Assembly (NCBI RefSeq): GCF_004116465.1
Contig: NZ_PDJV01000011.1
Span: 24,291 to 88,290 of the forward strand
Origin: Arcobacter sp. F2176
GTDB lineage: Bacteria; Campylobacterota; Campylobacteria; Campylobacterales; Arcobacteraceae
DNA length: 64,000 nt
Direction of reading: 5' to 3'
This document shows positions 1 to 8,653 of this stretch, one piece after another. The number at the start of each line of letters is the position of its first letter. The stretch's first letter is position 1. The notes beneath the pieces are model-generated. The model had not been told where the DNA came from and ran no database searches. It was given only the letters and a program-made list of their open reading frames with translations. The position numbers and the translations under genes were made by a program.

Positions 1-912
1 ATCTTGTGAATCTAATGATAAGTTATCCATTGATATTCTTCCTAAGACTCTAAATCCTTTTGGAGTTTTGTAAGCTTGATTTTCATTTATTCTTAAAAAT
101 CCATCTCCATATCCAATATCATAAGTTGAGACTATTATATCTTTGTCTGTTTTGTATGTTCCTCCATATCCCACAGATTGATTTTTTTTCAAGGTTCTTG
201 TTGCAATTTTCTGTGCCCAAAGTGATAAAACTGGTTTCAAATCTATTTTATCAAAGGCAGGTGGATTTCCAATATATCCATAACAAGCTATACCAACTCT
301 AGCAAAATCATCATCCAAATCAGTTGTTCTAAATAGGGCAGCTGAATTACAAGAATGGAACAAAGGCAAGGGTAAAAAAAGTTGTTCACATATTCTTTTC
401 ACTTCTTCTTTCACAAGTCTAAAATTGCGCTTTTGCCAAAAGAATTCACTGTTTAGTTCATCTGCTCCTCTATGGTGTGTCATGATACCAGTTAAATTTA
501 AGTTTTGGCTACAAATACCATCAATAGCCTCTTTAAGCTGGTTTTTAGATATGCCATTTCTATGCATCCCTGTGTCAACTTTAAGGTGAACATTCGTATT
601 TTTAGGAAGTTTATATATTTGTTCAAGGTGATTAATTACTATGTGAAAAGAATGTGAATAAGTGTGAAAAACATTCTCAGATAAAATTATAATATCTTCA
701 AAAAATTCTTCAATCTTTAATGCTTCTTTAAGGTTTTTTACGACAGCTTTTTTTATTCCAAATTCTTTTGCAATTTTTGAAATTTCTATAATTCCATGTC
801 CATATGCATTGTCTTTTAATACAACTGCAACTTTTTCTTTTGAACCAGCTTGCTTAGAAATAATATCTAAGTTATGTAGATAATTTTTTTTGTTTATAAT
901 AATTCTAGACAA
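1..912 (-). CDS. alr: Alanine racemase, partial (3' end beyond the window)
   Basis: PLP enzyme interconverting L- and D-alanine for peptidoglycan. The minus strand reads from a TTG at 912-910, with an AAGG about nine bases upstream, to the window edge, giving 304 codons. The N-terminal PLP-lysine motif is [11 protein letters not shown] near residue 30, followed by VDTGMHRNG and, towards the edge, SVGYGGTY and the family DIGYGDG segment with the catalytic tyrosine; the last 50-60 residues are missing. It starts 18 bases after the uvrC stop on the same strand, so the two are probably cotranscribed. The TTG is preferred because no in-frame ATG precedes the conserved lysine motif. Confidence 0.9.
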   Translation of the reverse strand, partial: MSRIIINKKNYLHNLDIISKQAGSKEKVAVVLKDNAYGHGIIEISKIAKEFGIKKAVVKNLKEALKIEEFFEDIIILSENVFHTYSHSFHIVINHLEQIYKLPKNTNVHLKVDTGMHRNGISKNQLKEAIDGICSQNLNLTGIMTHHRGADELNSEFFWQKRNFRLVKEEVKRICEQLFLPLPLFHSCNSAALFRTTDLDDDFARVGIACYGYIGNPPAFDKIDLKPVLSLWAQKIATRTLKKNQSVGYGGTYKTDKDIIVSTYDIGYGDGFLRINENQAYKTPKGFRVLGRISMDNLSLDSQD

Positions 913-930
913 TAACTTAACCTTGTTATT

Positions 931-2763
931 TTAGTTTTGATTAAAATGATTTGATATTAGAATACTATCTTTTTCATTTAAAACCTCTTTTAGAGTTTCA
1001 ATAGATGCTTCTTTTATCTTTTCAAAGGTTCCAAAATAAAGAAGAAGTTTTTTAACCTTTGCTTCACCAATACCTTTTATGTTTAATAAAGAGATTTGTT
1101 TATCTTCTGCTCTTTTTTGTTTTTTGTGAAAATTGATAACAAATCGATGAGCTTCATCCCTTTGTCTTTGTACAAAGTGTAATCTTCTATCTGAAGTTAA
1201 TAATTTAATAGAAGTAATTTCTTCACCTTGTTTATAATGAACAATATCTTTTGCAGCACCTTTTGCTCTATGGGCTTTAAAATCAATTTTTTCTTTTGCA
1301 ATTGCAATGATATCTAACTTTAGACCAACTGATTGCACAATATCATATGCAAGTTTCAATAAAGTAGATCCACCATCAATTACCCATAAATCTGGTGCAG
1401 GATTTTTTTCAAAGTTTTCAACTCTTCGTATTAGCATTTCTCTCATTTGAGAGTATTCATCATGGGCTTCTAAGTTGTAGTGTCTAAAATCACTTTTTAC
1501 AAATTTGTCATTATCCCATACAACCATTGCACCAACAGTCGCTTGTCCCATCATATGTGAGTTGTCAAAGCTTTCAACTCTATTTGGTATTTGAGAGAGA
1601 TTAAATAACTCTTTAATCTCTTCATAAAGTGTATTTGTACCTTTTGTACTATCTATTCTCAACAATTCGTCACAGTTGTTTAAAGCAACATCTATTATGT
1701 CTTTTTTCTTTCCAAGTTTTGGATTGATAATATTTATCTTTTTAACAAGTTTATTTTTTAAGAACTCTTTTATATCTTCCATATCTTCAAGTTCTTTAGC
1801 AATAAGTATCTCTTTTGGAATGATAGGAATTTCATTTGAATAATAGTTGATTATAGCTCTTTTATATGCTTCTTCGTAATCAAACTCTTCAGTTTCTTCT
1901 ACATTTGACTTAAGATAATCATGTGAAGAAGAAGCCAATTTCCCATCTCTAATAAACATTCTTACAATCACAGCTTTTGAGTTGATATTTTTAATAGCAA
2001 AAATATCTAAGTTTTCATTTGTAGCTAAATCCATACCTGTTTTTATCTCTGATTTTTCTATAGTTTTTATTCTATCTCTTATTTTCATAGCCTCTTCAAA
2101 ACGAAAATCATCTGAATACTCTTGCATTTTTACTTTAAGTTTTGAGATTAGTTTTGATTTGTTGTAAATATACTCCATAGAATCATTTAAAATATTTGTA
2201 TAATCTTCTTTTGAAACTCTATTTTCACAGGGAGCTAAGCATTTTTTGATTTGAAAAAACAAGCAAGCCTCTTTTCCTTTTATACATGATTTCTTTTGTA
2301 CAAGTGGAAAAGTCTCATATATTGAGTCTAATATATCTCTGGCACCAGATGAGTAGGGACCAAAATATTTTATATTTGAACCTTTTAAAACTTTTCTTGT
2401 AATTTCTAATCTTGGGAAATCCTCATTTAAATCAACATAAATATAAGGGTAAGTTTTATCGTCACGAAGAAGAATATTATATTTGGGTTTTAACTGTTTG
2501 ATAAGAGAGTTTTCTAAAATTAGTGCATCATGTTCATTTGGTACTACAATCCATTCACATGATTCTACTTGAGTTATCATTTTATAAATTCTAGGACCTA
2601 GTTTATCAGCAGGTCTAAGTTGGGGAGTAAATTTAAAGTATGATTTAACTCTATTTTTTAAAACTTTTGCTTTTCCAACATAAAGTAAATGTCCATCTTT
2701 ATCAAAATATTGATATACACCTGCATCATTTGGAAGCTGTTTAAGTTTGTTTTCTAAATCCAT
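931..2763 (-). CDS. uvrC: UvrABC excinuclease subunit C
   Basis: Dual-incision nuclease of nucleotide excision repair, acting with UvrA and UvrB. At 610 residues it is full length for the family. The N-terminal GIY-YIG domain shows AGVYQYFDKDGHLLYVGKAK (residues 14-33). A UVR motif, where UvrB binds, lies around 206-241 (FRFEEAMKIRDRI). The C-terminal RNase H-like nuclease is marked by ESFDNSHMMGQATVG near 400, and the protein ends with helix-hairpin-helix sequence (LLNIKGIGEAKVKKLL). The start ATG opens into a divergent intergenic region shared with the tautomerase-like gene. It is probably first in an operon with alr. Confidence 0.97.
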   Translation of the reverse strand: MDLENKLKQLPNDAGVYQYFDKDGHLLYVGKAKVLKNRVKSYFKFTPQLRPADKLGPRIYKMITQVESCEWIVVPNEHDALILENSLIKQLKPKYNILLRDDKTYPYIYVDLNEDFPRLEITRKVLKGSNIKYFGPYSSGARDILDSIYETFPLVQKKSCIKGKEACLFFQIKKCLAPCENRVSKEDYTNILNDSMEYIYNKSKLISKLKVKMQEYSDDFRFEEAMKIRDRIKTIEKSEIKTGMDLATNENLDIFAIKNINSKAVIVRMFIRDGKLASSSHDYLKSNVEETEEFDYEEAYKRAIINYYSNEIPIIPKEILIAKELEDMEDIKEFLKNKLVKKINIINPKLGKKKDIIDVALNNCDELLRIDSTKGTNTLYEEIKELFNLSQIPNRVESFDNSHMMGQATVGAMVVWDNDKFVKSDFRHYNLEAHDEYSQMREMLIRRVENFEKNPAPDLWVIDGGSTLLKLAYDIVQSVGLKLDIIAIAKEKIDFKAHRAKGAAKDIVHYKQGEEITSIKLLTSDRRLHFVQRQRDEAHRFVINFHKKQKRAEDKQISLLNIKGIGEAKVKKLLLYFGTFEKIKEASIETLKEVLNEKDSILISNHFNQN

Positions 2764-2884
2764 ATTGGAATACTAGCGAAAAAAGGCTTTTTAAATGTTG
2801 TAATTTTACTAAAATTTTAAGTTAAAATGTAAAGTTAAATGTAAAGCTTATTTAGCAAGAATAATAATTAACAAGGAGTTTATA

Positions 2885-3277
2885 ATGCCACATTTACAAT
2901 TTGAGATAAATAAAAAAGTAAGCGATGATACCAAAAAAAGTTTTTGTGAAAAGATAAGAGAATCTTTTGCAAAAATCATGGATACTCAAACAGGTCATAT
3001 CGCTATTTCTATTAGGGAATATGAGCCTTTTAACTTATCAATTGGAAGAGTTAATATTGGTGATGAAGTCTGTTTGATGAATTTAGATATAAGGGACGGG
3101 CGATTAATAGAAAAAAGAAGAGAATTAGCATTAGTATATATGAGCATAGTAAATGATGAATTTAAAATACCAAATAACAATCAATACATAACTTTTACTC
3201 AACATGATGGAGAAGACTTTCACTTGATAGAAAAGTATTTATCTTCTTGGGCAAGTGGAGAAGACCCTCTGGCTTAA
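2885..3277 (+). CDS. Tautomerase-superfamily protein
   Basis: A 130-residue protein with proline directly after the initiator Met (MPHLQFEIN). In the 4-oxalocrotonate tautomerase/MIF superfamily this Pro-1 is the catalytic base after Met removal. The beta-alpha-beta pattern, a helix with KKSFCEKIRESFAKI and a strand with GHIAISIRE, fits that fold. A strong AAGGAG precedes the ATG. It is transcribed away from uvrC and lies 50 bases upstream of an ABM-type monooxygenase, so both may belong to a small detoxification or metabolite-repair unit. Substrate unknown. Confidence 0.75.
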   Translation: MPHLQFEINKKVSDDTKKSFCEKIRESFAKIMDTQTGHIAISIREYEPFNLSIGRVNIGDEVCLMNLDIRDGRLIEKRRELALVYMSIVNDEFKIPNNNQYITFTQHDGEDFHLIEKYLSSWASGEDPLA

Positions 3278-3327
3278 GTTATATTAATCATATATTTGAT
3301 ACATTTCTTTTTTAATTAGGAGTAATA

Positions 3328-3606
3328 TTGAGTATTATAAAACAAACAATTTATCAATCAAGAAAAAATAAAGAGAAAGAATTAGAAATAAAGCTATACA
3401 ATTTGAAAAATTTATTGGTAGATTTTGAAGCTTGTGATTATTTTGGCGTATATAAATCAGATGATTGTGATGATGAGTTCTTAGTTTATGAAGAGTGGAA
3501 AAGTGAAGAAGATTATGTAGCTTCACAAGATAGTGAAGCCTATAAATCTTTTCAAAAAACATACGATGAATTGGTATTAAAAAAACATAATTTACCAGTT
3601 TTTTGA
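3328..3606 (+). CDS. ABM-domain (antibiotic biosynthesis monooxygenase-like) protein
   Basis: A 92-residue protein starting at TTG, with AGGAG seven bases upstream. The dimeric ferredoxin-like ABM fold is suggested by FGVYKSDDCDDEFLVYEEWK followed by SEAYKSFQKTYDEL, the usual 'E-W-x-S-x-E-x-Y-x-x-H/Q' region. Relatives such as YgiN act on quinols, while many others have no known substrate. It follows the tautomerase-like gene on the same strand and converges with the J-domain gene across an AT-rich hairpin. The function is inferred from fold only. Confidence 0.65.
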   Translation: MSIIKQTIYQSRKNKEKELEIKLYNLKNLLVDFEACDYFGVYKSDDCDDEFLVYEEWKSEEDYVASQDSEAYKSFQKTYDELVLKKHNLPVF

Positions 3607-3613
3607 TTTAGCA

Positions 3614-3635
3614 AAATATTTATTTATAAATATTT
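3614..3635. terminator. AT-only hairpin between convergent genes
   Basis: Ten-base arms (AAATATTTAT and ATAAATATTT) with a two-base loop lie between the ABM gene and the convergent J-domain gene, overlapping the latter's stop codon. It has no G-C pair, so any terminator activity is uncertain. Confidence 0.35.
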
Positions 3636-4090
3636 AGAAGTACATCTTTGTGATGATTTAACTCTTGCATTAATTCATCACCATTATTATTAATATCTGG
3701 ATGATACTTCTTAGCTAATTCTTTATATTTTTTCTTTATCTCTTCTCTTGTTGGTTCACTTGTAAACCCAAAAAAATCTTTTGCTTTTTGAACTTCATTC
3801 ATGGAAGGTTGTGCTTTAAAATTACCACTTTGGAAATCTTCATAATTGAATTTAAAACCTTGATTTGCACCTTGGTTAAAATCTCTTCCATTAAAATGAA
3901 ACTCAAAACCTTGTGTTCTAGCTTGTTCTTTTATATTTTTGATTTTTTTATAGACGAAGAAATAAATTAATAATATAACTACAGCAATAGCAATTAGAAA
4001 AGTACCAAAATTTGTAAATATAAGATAAAGTATAAAAAATAGTATCGAAAATCTTATTAGTCTAGAAAAAAAATAGTCTATATTCCCCAT
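3620..4090 (-). CDS. Membrane-anchored J-domain protein
   Basis: A 156-residue protein with a hydrophobic N-terminus forming one or two membrane segments (about residues 11-45). A basic linker and a Gly/Asn/Phe-rich stretch (FHFNGRDFNQGANQGFKFN) resembling a DnaJ G/F region follow. The C-terminal J domain (residues 105-155) carries the HPD motif in KKYHPDINNNGD. J domains stimulate DnaK ATPase, and the topology would place it on the cytoplasmic face. The J domain is C-terminal and the zinc-finger and substrate domains of DnaJ are absent, so it is a type III co-chaperone. Its client is unknown. Confidence 0.8.
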   Translation of the reverse strand: MGNIDYFFSRLIRFSILFFILYLIFTNFGTFLIAIAVVILLIYFFVYKKIKNIKEQARTQGFEFHFNGRDFNQGANQGFKFNYEDFQSGNFKAQPSMNEVQKAKDFFGFTSEPTREEIKKKYKELAKKYHPDINNNGDELMQELNHHKDVLLNIYK

Positions 4091-4553
4091 AAAAAATTGT
4101 AATCCTTGTAAAATTTATTTTAAAGTATATCCATTTTTGTTTGTTTCTCTTATTAATAAGATGTAATTTTCTTTCAAGTAGTTAATTTATTCACCAAATG
4201 ATAGTTTTGAGAATAGCCAATATGCGTGAGTTCTTTTATCACTTAGAATTAGTACAAATGTAATCATTAATATTGTGTAAAAATATATAAATCAAACAAA
4301 TTAAAATATTATTTTTAATTTATATCTTTTTTTATAATAGTCTATTTTAATATATTAGTTGTTGATTATCTATAAAAACACAGCAGTTAAGCAAATTTTT
4401 AGATCTTCTATACATAGTAGTTAATGCTTCTTTATAATTATTATTTAATAAGATAGATGAATCCTTAATTAGCAATTAAATTATATAATTGTAATATAAA
4501 TTACATAAGTATTTAAAAAATTTTGGTATTATTATCAATATTAGGATAATATA
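4091..4553. other. Intergenic region, 463 bp, no supported gene
   Basis: This very AT-rich gap separates the two J-domain genes. The only coding-like trace is a 26-codon minus-strand frame at 4187-4267, preceded in frame by a hydrophobic stretch after a stop. It reads ITFVLILSDKRTHAYW and looks like the tail of a lost membrane protein. There is no ribosome binding site and no clear hairpin. The promoter of the downstream short J-domain gene is presumably in the last 100 bases. Confidence 0.4.
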
Positions 4554-4820
4554 ATGGACTATGATGAGTTTCAAAAAGCTGTTGATGCCTTGGGCATTAT
4601 AACAAAGCTTGATTATAAAGGTTTGAGAAAGAACTATTTGCGATTATCTAAAAAGTATCACCCTGATGCCGAAGATGGAAGTGAAGAAAAGTTTAAAGAG
4701 GTAAATGAAGCTTATAATCTTTTAAAAGCTTATATTGAGAATTATAAATTTTCTTTTGAAAAAGATGAATTTTTAAGTCAATATCCCTCGTTTACAAATT
4801 ATAAAAATTGGAATAGGTAA
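4554..4820 (+). CDS. Short J-domain protein
   Basis: An 88-residue protein that is almost entirely one J domain. Helix II ends in RLSKKYHPDAEDGSEEKF, which contains the HPD motif that contacts DnaK, and helix III follows (KFKEVNEAYNLLKAY). There is no zinc finger, C-terminal substrate domain or membrane segment. It ends 11 bases before the ADP-ribosylglycohydrolase-like gene, which has its own AAAGGA, so the two are probably cotranscribed. The preceding, oppositely oriented gene also encodes a J domain, but the two proteins differ outside it. Confidence 0.8.
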   Translation: MDYDEFQKAVDALGIITKLDYKGLRKNYLRLSKKYHPDAEDGSEEKFKEVNEAYNLLKAYIENYKFSFEKDEFLSQYPSFTNYKNWNR

Positions 4821-4831
4821 AGGAAACTATA

Positions 4832-5701
4832 ATGTTTGATAAAAGAAAAGCGAAAGAACTTGTTTTAGGGGCTTTAATTGCTGATTCTTACTGTTTGGCT
4901 TCTCATTGGGTATATGATGAAAAAGAACTAAAAAACTTACAAATAAATTGGGAAGATTTAAATAATGCTTGTTCAATTTGGCATAAAGGCAAAAAAGCAG
5001 GGGAATTCACACATTATGGAGATCAACTTTACTTTTTATATGAATTTGTATGTGAAAATGAAGATTTTGATTTAGAAAAATATGTACATTTTTGGAAAGA
5101 AAAAATCGAAAAGTATGATGGATACATTGATGGAGCAACGAGAGTTACCCTAGAAAATATTAATGCAAATAAAACTATTCCTTGTGGTTCAGAGTCTACT
5201 GATATCTCAGTAATAGGAAGAATCGCACCTTTATTACTTATTAGTAAAACAAAAAAACAATTTCTTGATAATGTTGAAAAGTTTGTTAAATCAACCCATG
5301 ATTCTGTAATAGTTGTAGAGGGTGCTAAGTTTTTTGCAAAAGTTTTACTTGATGTATTGGATGATATTGAGATGATGGAATCAATTAAAGAAAGAAAAGA
5401 TGAATTCTCAACTACTATTCAAAAATATGTTAAAGATGGATTTTCATCTATTGATGATGAAACCTTTGAAGTAATAAGAAAATTTGGTCCAGCTTGTGGT
5501 ATAGATGAAGCATTTAGTGGAGTTATTCATCTTTTAGGTAAATATACAAACTTTAAAGAAGCTTTAATAAAAAATGCTCAAGCAGGTGGGGATAACTCAG
5601 CTCGTGCTATGATTGTATCGATGTTTTTTATAGCTAGATATGGATTAAAAGTAATACCAAAAAATCTTACTAAAATAAAAGTACAAATAGATATTTCTTA
5701 A
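4832..5701 (+). CDS. ADP-ribosylglycohydrolase family protein
   Basis: A 289-residue all-helical protein of the DraG/ARH/J1-crystallin family. The N-terminal signature is LGALIADSYCLASHWVYD, and the C-terminal metal-site region reads AQAGGDNSARAMIVSMFF, where classical hydrolases have GGDTDT. The usual N-terminal TDDT is replaced by THYGDQ near residue 68. Several ligands for the two magnesium ions therefore differ from DraG, as in the crystallin-like subfamily, and hydrolase activity cannot be assumed. It is probably cotranscribed with the short J-domain gene upstream and converges on the DsbA-fold gene over a strong hairpin. Confidence 0.75.
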   Translation: MFDKRKAKELVLGALIADSYCLASHWVYDEKELKNLQINWEDLNNACSIWHKGKKAGEFTHYGDQLYFLYEFVCENEDFDLEKYVHFWKEKIEKYDGYIDGATRVTLENINANKTIPCGSESTDISVIGRIAPLLLISKTKKQFLDNVEKFVKSTHDSVIVVEGAKFFAKVLLDVLDDIEMMESIKERKDEFSTTIQKYVKDGFSSIDDETFEVIRKFGPACGIDEAFSGVIHLLGKYTNFKEALIKNAQAGGDNSARAMIVSMFFIARYGLKVIPKNLTKIKVQIDIS

Positions 5702-5712
5702 AATATCTATTT
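5685..5712. terminator. Bidirectional hairpin terminator
   Basis: Perfect 12-bp stem, AAATAGATATTT / AAATATCTATTT, with loop CTTA, straddling the stop codons of two convergent genes. Position and symmetry suit a bidirectional terminator, though the stem is AT-rich. Confidence 0.55.
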
Positions 5713-6334
5713 AGAAATAAATATTTGAACTCAAATTTTCTATATGTTTCAAAATATTATTTACATTGTTATATTCGATATTTATAGGGTATAACTCTTT
5801 TTTATACTGCAAAATTAAAGATGGGAAATTGAAAACTTTTAGTTCTCTTCTTTTTTCTAAATCTTTTTGAAATAATTGTTCTATTTTTTCACTTTTTAAA
5901 TCATTTGAAAATTTTTCTATATCTAATTTTAAATCTTGGGCAAGAGAGATTAAAGTCTCTTCATCACTTGGATTTTTTGCTTTAAGATAATATGCTTTTT
6001 GGATTGAATTTATCATTTCGTCTTCCATATTTTGTTCTTTTGCACAAAGTACAGCTTTACAAGCAGGATAGGTTGATCTTCTTGGTTTACAAAGTCTCCA
6101 AAAATCATGGTTAAACTTTGCCCCTGTGAATTTTTCAATATCATACCAGACTGTCTGAATCTTTTCTTGCATTTCTTTTGGCATTATTTCATCAGTATCT
6201 TTTGCTAGACCACCTAATATATTTATTATCTCAATATTCTTTGGCAACTTCTTTTTTAAATTATCAAGGTCTTTTTTAAAAGCATAACACCAAGAACACA
6301 TGGGATCGTGGATATAGTATAATTTATTTTTCAT
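5711..6334 (-). CDS. DsbA-fold (FrnE-like) thioredoxin-family protein
   Basis: A 207-residue protein with CxxC as DPMCSWCYAF (cysteines 13 and 16) just after the first strand, and the cis-proline region at FNFPSLIL (about residue 168). There is no signal peptide, so it is likely a cytosolic thiol-disulfide oxidoreductase of the FrnE or 2-hydroxychromene-2-carboxylate isomerase-like group. Two further cysteines (WRLCKPRR and ACKAVLCA) sit in the inserted helical domain, as in many family members. It appears monocistronic and is read away from the psiE-like gene. Confidence 0.8.
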   Translation of the reverse strand: MKNKLYYIHDPMCSWCYAFKKDLDNLKKKLPKNIEIINILGGLAKDTDEIMPKEMQEKIQTVWYDIEKFTGAKFNHDFWRLCKPRRSTYPACKAVLCAKEQNMEDEMINSIQKAYYLKAKNPSDEETLISLAQDLKLDIEKFSNDLKSEKIEQLFQKDLEKRRELKVFNFPSLILQYKKELYPINIEYNNVNNILKHIENLSSNIYF

Positions 6335-6435
6335 AAACTTATTTTACCCTTTATATCTTAAAGTTAGAAAATTAGAAATTAAGTGAAATAATATAAAAAA
6401 TTAATATAATACTATTTTAAATAGGAGTTATTAGT

Positions 6436-6879
6436 ATGAAAGACCTTGTAGATGCATTAAATAAAGATAAACATTATACAGAGATTGTACTTGCGGGGGG
6501 ATTATTTCTTGTAGCATTGTATTATCATATGTTAATGGATTTTATTATTTATATGTTATATTTTGTAATATACTTAGAAATAACAAGAACAGTAATAAAT
6601 TATATTAGAGAAAAAACTGTTGTTCTTTCAATAATTGTTGATGCCTTTATCATACTTACTTTAAGAGAATTAATTGTAAATGTTGTAAAAATCAATAATG
6701 AAAAATTAAACTCACTTGATGACCTTTTGACAAGTGTTTTAAACTGGAACATTTTTATAATAGCAGGAGTAATTTTGTTTTTATTGATTGTGAGATATTT
6801 ATCTGTAAAAACTTCTGAAACTTATATGTTAGATAAAAAGAAAGAAAAAGATTATATAAAAAACAATGAATTATCATGA
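6436..6879 (+). CDS. PsiE-like phosphate-starvation-inducible membrane protein
   Basis: A 147-residue integral membrane protein with about four hydrophobic helices. The segment VLSIIVDAFIILTLRELIVN matches the conserved core of the PsiE family, whose E. coli member is induced by phosphate starvation and whose molecular role is unknown. An AGGAG precedes the ATG at a normal distance. The last 14 bases overlap the start of the radical SAM gene, implying translational coupling. Confidence 0.75.
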   Translation: MKDLVDALNKDKHYTEIVLAGGLFLVALYYHMLMDFIIYMLYFVIYLEITRTVINYIREKTVVLSIIVDAFIILTLRELIVNVVKINNEKLNSLDDLLTSVLNWNIFIIAGVILFLLIVRYLSVKTSETYMLDKKKEKDYIKNNELS

Positions 6880-7750
6880 GCCATTATATAGACCACCAGC
6901 TGAAGCTAACTCTTTAATCTTACAAATTACATTGGGCTGTAGTTACAATAAATGTAGCTTTTGCTCGATGTATGAAACAAAAAAATTTGAAATCAAAAGT
7001 ATAGAAAAAATCACAAAAGAAATCGATGAGTTTTCTATATATAAAGATGTAAGAAGAGTGTTTTTAGCTGATGGCGATGCCTTATCTTGTGATACAAACT
7101 TTTTAGTGCAAATTTTACAGTATCTTAAAAAATCTTTTCCAAAACTGCAAAGAGTAGCTTCATATGCAAGTCCATATAACCTCTTAGAAAAGAGCCAAGA
7201 AGAATTAAATTTATTAAGAGAAAATGGCTTGAGTTTTGTTTATTATGGAATTGAAAGTGGAAACCATGAATTACTAAAATATATAAATAAACCTATGAAA
7301 CCAAGTAAAATGGTAGAGGGTATAAATAAAGCCTATTATGCAAATATGAAAATATCTGCCACAGTAATACTGGGACTTGGTGGGAAAAAATTATCTATAC
7401 AACACATAGAAGATACAGCAAAGTTAGTAAGTGAATGTGAACATATAAATTATCTATCTACTTTACAATTAGCAGTAAGTAGTACAAAAGAAGATGACTT
7501 TTTTAAAAGATTTGAAAACAAAAATCAAGAATTTGTTTTTTGTAGTGATAAAGATATTTTAGAGGAACAAAAAAGATTTATAAGTCTAATTACTCCAAAA
7601 AGTTCGATAATTTTTAGGTCAAATCACGCCTCAAATGCTTTAGCACTAAAAGGTACACTTCCCAAAGATAAGGATGAATTATTAGAGACTTTAGACAAAG
7701 CTATAGAAGATGAATCTATGCTTCGTCCAAAGTTTTTACGAGGTTTTTAA
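6866..7750 (+). CDS. Radical SAM protein
   Basis: A 294-residue enzyme with the cluster motif CxxxCxxC as GCSYNKCSFCSMY (residues 25-37), the three ligands of a 4Fe-4S cluster that cleaves S-adenosylmethionine. The expected later landmarks are present: RRVFLADGDAL and FVYYGIESGNHELL (strand 5-6 region). The size matches small radical SAM proteins of the YgiQ/HemN-like group without accessory domains. It overlaps the psiE-like gene by 14 bases. The substrate is not evident, and the overlap with psiE says little about chemistry. Confidence 0.85.
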   Translation: MNYHEPLYRPPAEANSLILQITLGCSYNKCSFCSMYETKKFEIKSIEKITKEIDEFSIYKDVRRVFLADGDALSCDTNFLVQILQYLKKSFPKLQRVASYASPYNLLEKSQEELNLLRENGLSFVYYGIESGNHELLKYINKPMKPSKMVEGINKAYYANMKISATVILGLGGKKLSIQHIEDTAKLVSECEHINYLSTLQLAVSSTKEDDFFKRFENKNQEFVFCSDKDILEEQKRFISLITPKSSIIFRSNHASNALALKGTLPKDKDELLETLDKAIEDESMLRPKFLRGF

Positions 7751-7766
7751 AACCTTGTTATTTTTT
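7741..7766 (+). terminator. Hairpin plus T-tract after the radical SAM gene
   Basis: AGGTTTT-T-AAAACCT is followed nearby by a run of six T. It overlaps the stop codon, and the T-tract runs into the end of the convergent lysine-rich gene. Confidence 0.45.
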
Positions 7767-7961
7767 AGATTTTTTCTTTGAATCTTTTTTCTTAGACTTC
7801 TTTTTTGAGTTTTTTTTCTTAGCTTTTACAGCTTTTTTTGCTTTCTTTTTTTTATCTAGTTTTTTCTTTTTGATAACTTTCTTTTTCTCTTTTTTAGTTG
7901 CTTTTTTCTTAGCAGCTTTTTTAGCTTTTAATTTTTTCTCTTCTTCTTTTTTCTTTGCCAT
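7758..7961 (-). CDS. Lysine-rich histone H1-like small basic protein
   Basis: A 67-residue protein, about 60% lysine, with alanine and serine: KKAAKKKATKKEKKK, then a C-terminus of repeated SKKK/DSKKK units. It resembles the disordered tails of histone H1-like nucleoid proteins. The ATG has a strong AAGGAG seven to eight bases upstream, and the frame stays open despite near-homopolymer composition, which supports it being real. A likely role is binding DNA or RNA by charge; this is inferred from composition only, and low complexity prevents reliable homology assignment. Confidence 0.6.
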   Translation of the reverse strand: MAKKKEEEKKLKAKKAAKKKATKKEKKKVIKKKKLDKKKKAKKAVKAKKKNSKKKSKKKDSKKKSKK

Positions 7962-8121
7962 ATTATGACTCCTTATATAAAATATAGAGAATGGTACTAC
8001 TTTATATGATTAATGTCAATAAAATATTAGTAAAATATCAAAATAATATCAATTTATAATACTTTTTAGTCTAATAAATATAATATATTAAAATACTCTT
8101 ATAAATCATAGGAGTGTATTT

Positions 8122-8643
8122 ATGGGAAAAGAGCTTTCAAATATAATAGTTGATGATAAAATATTTATTATCAGAGGTATTCAAGTTATGATAGATAGAG
8201 ATTTGGCTGAGTTATACCAAGTTGAAACTAAGAGATTAAATGAGCAAGTAAAAAGAAATATAAAAAAGTTTCCAAATGATTTTATGTTTCAACTAATGGA
8301 TGAAGAATAAAATGAATTAGTCGCAAAATGCGACCGGTTAGAAAGATTGAAACACTCAAGTTCAAATCCATTTGTATTTACTGAACATGGTGTGTATATG
8401 CTTTCTAGTGTATTAAAAAGTAAAATAGCTATAGATGTAAGTCTATCTATCATGAGAACATTTGTTAGGTTGAAAAATCAAGCTGTGCCTTATTTTGATA
8501 TTATAAAAAGATTAGAGAAGTTAGAAACTAGTGATAAAGAGACAAGAGAACTTTTAAGTAAGGTTGTACAAGTAGTTTCAAGTATGCAAGATATTCAAGA
8601 AGAGGCTAAAGAGGGGACAAATAAGATTGGGTTTGTGAAATAA
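8122..8643 (+). pseudogene. ORF6N-domain DNA-binding protein, interrupted by an in-frame stop
   Basis: Codons 1-62 encode the ORF6N N-terminus ([18 protein letters not shown], then [16 protein letters not shown]). A TAA at 8308-8310 stops the frame. The same frame continues without a shift as NELVAKCDRLERLKHSSSNP and FVFTEHGVYMLSSVLKS, exactly the expected remainder of the domain, then a coiled-coil-like tail to 8643. So a single nonsense codon splits an otherwise intact 173-codon gene. ORF6N proteins are common in phages and genomic islands. Sequencing error or a recent null mutation are the main explanations; a downstream restart is possible but would lack the N-terminus. Confidence 0.85.
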
Positions 8644-8653
8644 AAGATAGCAC

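Noticed and set aside
4187..4267. A 26-codon hydrophobic frame between the two J-domain genes
   Set aside because: Too short, no ribosome binding site; noted only as a possible remnant.
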